Shown here one piece after another: positions 43,901 through 45,306 of a stretch of 45,306 nt of DNA. The notes beneath the pieces are model-generated. The model ran no database searches. It was not told where the DNA came from and worked only from the letters and a program-made list of their open reading frames with translations. The translations under genes and the position numbers were made by a program. The stretch is from Candidatus Poribacteria bacterium (GTDB lineage: Bacteria > Poribacteria > WGA-4E > WGA-3G): positions 26,426 to 71,731 of the forward strand of contig JAAXHO010000170.1 of assembly GCA_012270795.1 (NCBI GenBank). Reading direction: 5' to 3'. Position 1 is the stretch's first letter. The number at the start of each line of letters is the position of its first letter.

Positions 43901-44053
43901 ATGTATAAAGTGAAAGTAGCGATTATCGGAATCGTTTGTGTGTTGTTATCTGTGTGCGTTCAGCAGGCATCTTATGCCCAAGGGGATCAGACTGCTTTAG
44001 ATGCTTTAGAACAGAATCTCAGCAAAGACGCAACACAAGTGAATAAGACGTAG
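43901..44053 (+). CDS. Signal-peptide ORF, probably the 5' end of the FN3 gene
   Basis: A 50-codon frame with AAAGGAG before ATG 43901. It encodes a textbook signal peptide (VAIIGIVCVLLSVCVQQASYA, cleavage after SYA) and about 25 further residues, ending ATQVNKT at TAG 44051. The next frame, open from 44047, reads DVGYYNLIKENMETLISDW and fits as the continuation if one base (such as a G near 44048) were restored. So this is most likely the broken front of the next gene rather than a separate peptide. Confidence 0.55.
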   Translation: MYKVKVAIIGIVCVLLSVCVQQASYAQGDQTALDALEQNLSKDATQVNKT

Positions 44054-44079
44054 GTTACTATAATCTCATCAAGGAGAAC

Positions 44080-45306
44080 ATGGAAACCCTGATTTCTGAC
44101 TGGAGTGCCAGCGAGACGAGGGTAGATAGCAATTGGAAATCAGCATTAAGGACAGGCACTATAGCCATCGTTGCTGCTGCGACAGTCTATGCGACGGGTG
44201 GAGTAGCGGGGGCATACGCCCCTGCTATATGGCTTGGTTATTTAAGTGGAAAATCGGGAGTAGAAGCGGCGAGTATTGATTTGACGCAGTATTTAGAAGC
44301 GATGGGGACTGTTCAATCATTGATGGATGATGCCTTGACAGATATACAGATCGCCTATAGAGATGGCGGCAGCACCATTACTTTCCCAAAAGTAGATATG
44401 GATGGGAATAAAGTACTTAATGATGATGGGACACAAGTGTACTTTGAACAAGATGCCCACGGCTATCTCAATACCTACAAAGAGTACATGAAGGCGGTGG
44501 CAAAATACTTGGGACGGAATGCGGATGATGATGTCGTTCAGGCATTATTTGATGAGGTTCAGGAAGGTAATGGGAGGGTGACGGTTGGAGTTGATAGTGA
44601 TCAGCAAACTCATACTTTTGCGACAATGTTTACCTATGAACATTTTCCTAATCCTCAGCCATTCGACTTATACGACAATTATGATTGGTTTACGAAGGGA
44701 CTACCGAAGAATCATCGCTGTGGTGGGGTTTGTGGTGAGGATTTTGGGACACCGCTTGGTGACCATGGAAAGGTATGTGCGGAATGTCGGGACATTTACT
44801 ATAGTTGCAAAATAAACTATAAGGATGAAGTAGAAGATCATAAGGTTCGGTATTGTAAGTTAAAAATTTGGAAGACAGATTCGGATGGGAATTTGGTTAG
44901 GACTCCAGATGGGAGAAGAGTGGAAATTGTTTGTCCGTATACATACCGGGATTGCACCTCAAATTGGAATGTCCACACCGCCTATCTTCCCCACGGCTCC
45001 GTTTGTAGGGAGAAACCAAACCCTGCCGAGCCAGATCAGCCTTACAGTTTGACCTTGACACCAGGGGTGACGACGATTGAGTTGAGGTGGACACCTCCTG
45101 AGAGGAGTGGTAGTTCTGATATAACGGATTACAAGTATTCATATCGGTTCAAGAACTTGAAGATTAATCTTTGGACTGATTGGTCATCTGCTGGGACGGG
45201 CCTCTCTAAGACAATAACGGATTTGCAGGCGGGTACGAATTATGAGGTCCGCCTGCGTGCTGTGAATAGTGCAGGTGAGGGTGTCGCTATTTATAAGTCT
45301 GTCAAG
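44080..45306 (+). CDS. FN3-domain protein, 3' end beyond the window
   Basis: Open for 409 codons to the window edge with no stop. ATG 44080 follows AAGGAG with only three bases between, so it is likely an internal codon of a longer gene whose export signal lies in the frame at 43901-44053. Visible parts: a hydrophobic Ala/Gly-rich helix pair (TIAIVAAATVYATGGVAGAY), a helical region, a Cys-rich stretch with CGGVCGED and CAECRD (possible metal or disulfide module), and a fibronectin type III domain at the end (LTLTPGVTTIELRWTPPE, TDLQAGTNYEVRLRAVN). It is probably exported and binds at the surface. The partner is unknown. Confidence 0.75.
   Translation, partial: METLISDWSASETRVDSNWKSALRTGTIAIVAAATVYATGGVAGAYAPAIWLGYLSGKSGVEAASIDLTQYLEAMGTVQSLMDDALTDIQIAYRDGGSTITFPKVDMDGNKVLNDDGTQVYFEQDAHGYLNTYKEYMKAVAKYLGRNADDDVVQALFDEVQEGNGRVTVGVDSDQQTHTFATMFTYEHFPNPQPFDLYDNYDWFTKGLPKNHRCGGVCGEDFGTPLGDHGKVCAECRDIYYSCKINYKDEVEDHKVRYCKLKIWKTDSDGNLVRTPDGRRVEIVCPYTYRDCTSNWNVHTAYLPHGSVCREKPNPAEPDQPYSLTLTPGVTTIELRWTPPERSGSSDITDYKYSYRFKNLKINLWTDWSSAGTGLSKTITDLQAGTNYEVRLRAVNSAGEGVAIYKSVK

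Overview
The window looks like a chromosomal contig from an uncultured bacterium of the Planctomycetes/Poribacteria type, and Candidatus Poribacteria is my best guess. The basis is the gene set: a Planctomycete-type cytochrome with PSCyt1, PSCyt2 and PSD1 domains, a PhyH dioxygenase next to a Gfo/Idh/MocA oxidoreductase, a formylglycine-generating-enzyme-like protein, two DUF433 proteins, LRR and TPR repeat proteins, an Rpn-type nuclease, an ECF sigma factor fused to a beta-propeller, and many short palindromic repeats between genes. Assignment is by family recognition only.

Layout. 1-5.6 kb: TonB-dependent receptor, alpha/beta-hydrolase esterase, a membrane-anchored unknown and a beta-class DNA methyltransferase without a usable start codon. 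5.9-9.5 kb: a two-gene sugar-oxidoreductase operon with a consensus promoter, then DUF433 and a PfkB sugar kinase. 9.5-16.5 kb: three tandem internalin-like LRR proteins and a large PSD1 cytochrome. 17-23.6 kb: LamG protein, two PD-(D/E)XK-like nuclease genes, an exported methyltransferase, DUF433, and the Gfo/Idh-PhyH pair. 23.85-26.11 kb: a putative 2.27-kb element bounded by 23-bp inverted repeats. It holds a broken IS1595-family transposase, small unknown genes, a zinc-ribbon-like gene with an elaborate mRNA leader, and a free-standing structured RNA candidate. 26.2-34.8 kb: FGE-like protein, nested repeats, a trypsin-like/TPR protein, a sugar isomerase and an alpha-oxoamine synthase, Rpn nuclease, and a CBM9-like protein. 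34.8-41.9 kb: small membrane protein, ECF sigma/BNR propeller gene split by an in-frame TAA, HU, alcohol-dehydrogenase-like protein and a GH32 homologue. 42-45.3 kb: repeats, then a cluster of secreted or anchored proteins ending in an FN3 protein that runs off the window.

How the genes fit together. Most enzymes suit uptake and oxidation of sugars and modified carbohydrates (TonB receptor, esterase, GH32, PfkB, Gfo/Idh, SDR, sugar isomerase, CBM9, LamG). Much of the rest is surface display and binding. Gene order is mostly single genes and two-gene operons separated by mobile palindromes. At least three repeat families have inverted termini, and some copies sit inside others.

Most unusual points: (1) the 23847-26113 element, its leader RNA with competing helices and its structured RNA; (2) the sigma factor-membrane-propeller fusion with an in-frame stop; (3) a C-terminal RWG-type tail shared by two exported proteins of different fold; (4) nested inverted-repeat elements at 27.2-27.85 kb. 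Several genes carry single-base frameshifts or stops, so sequencing or assembly error must be excluded first.
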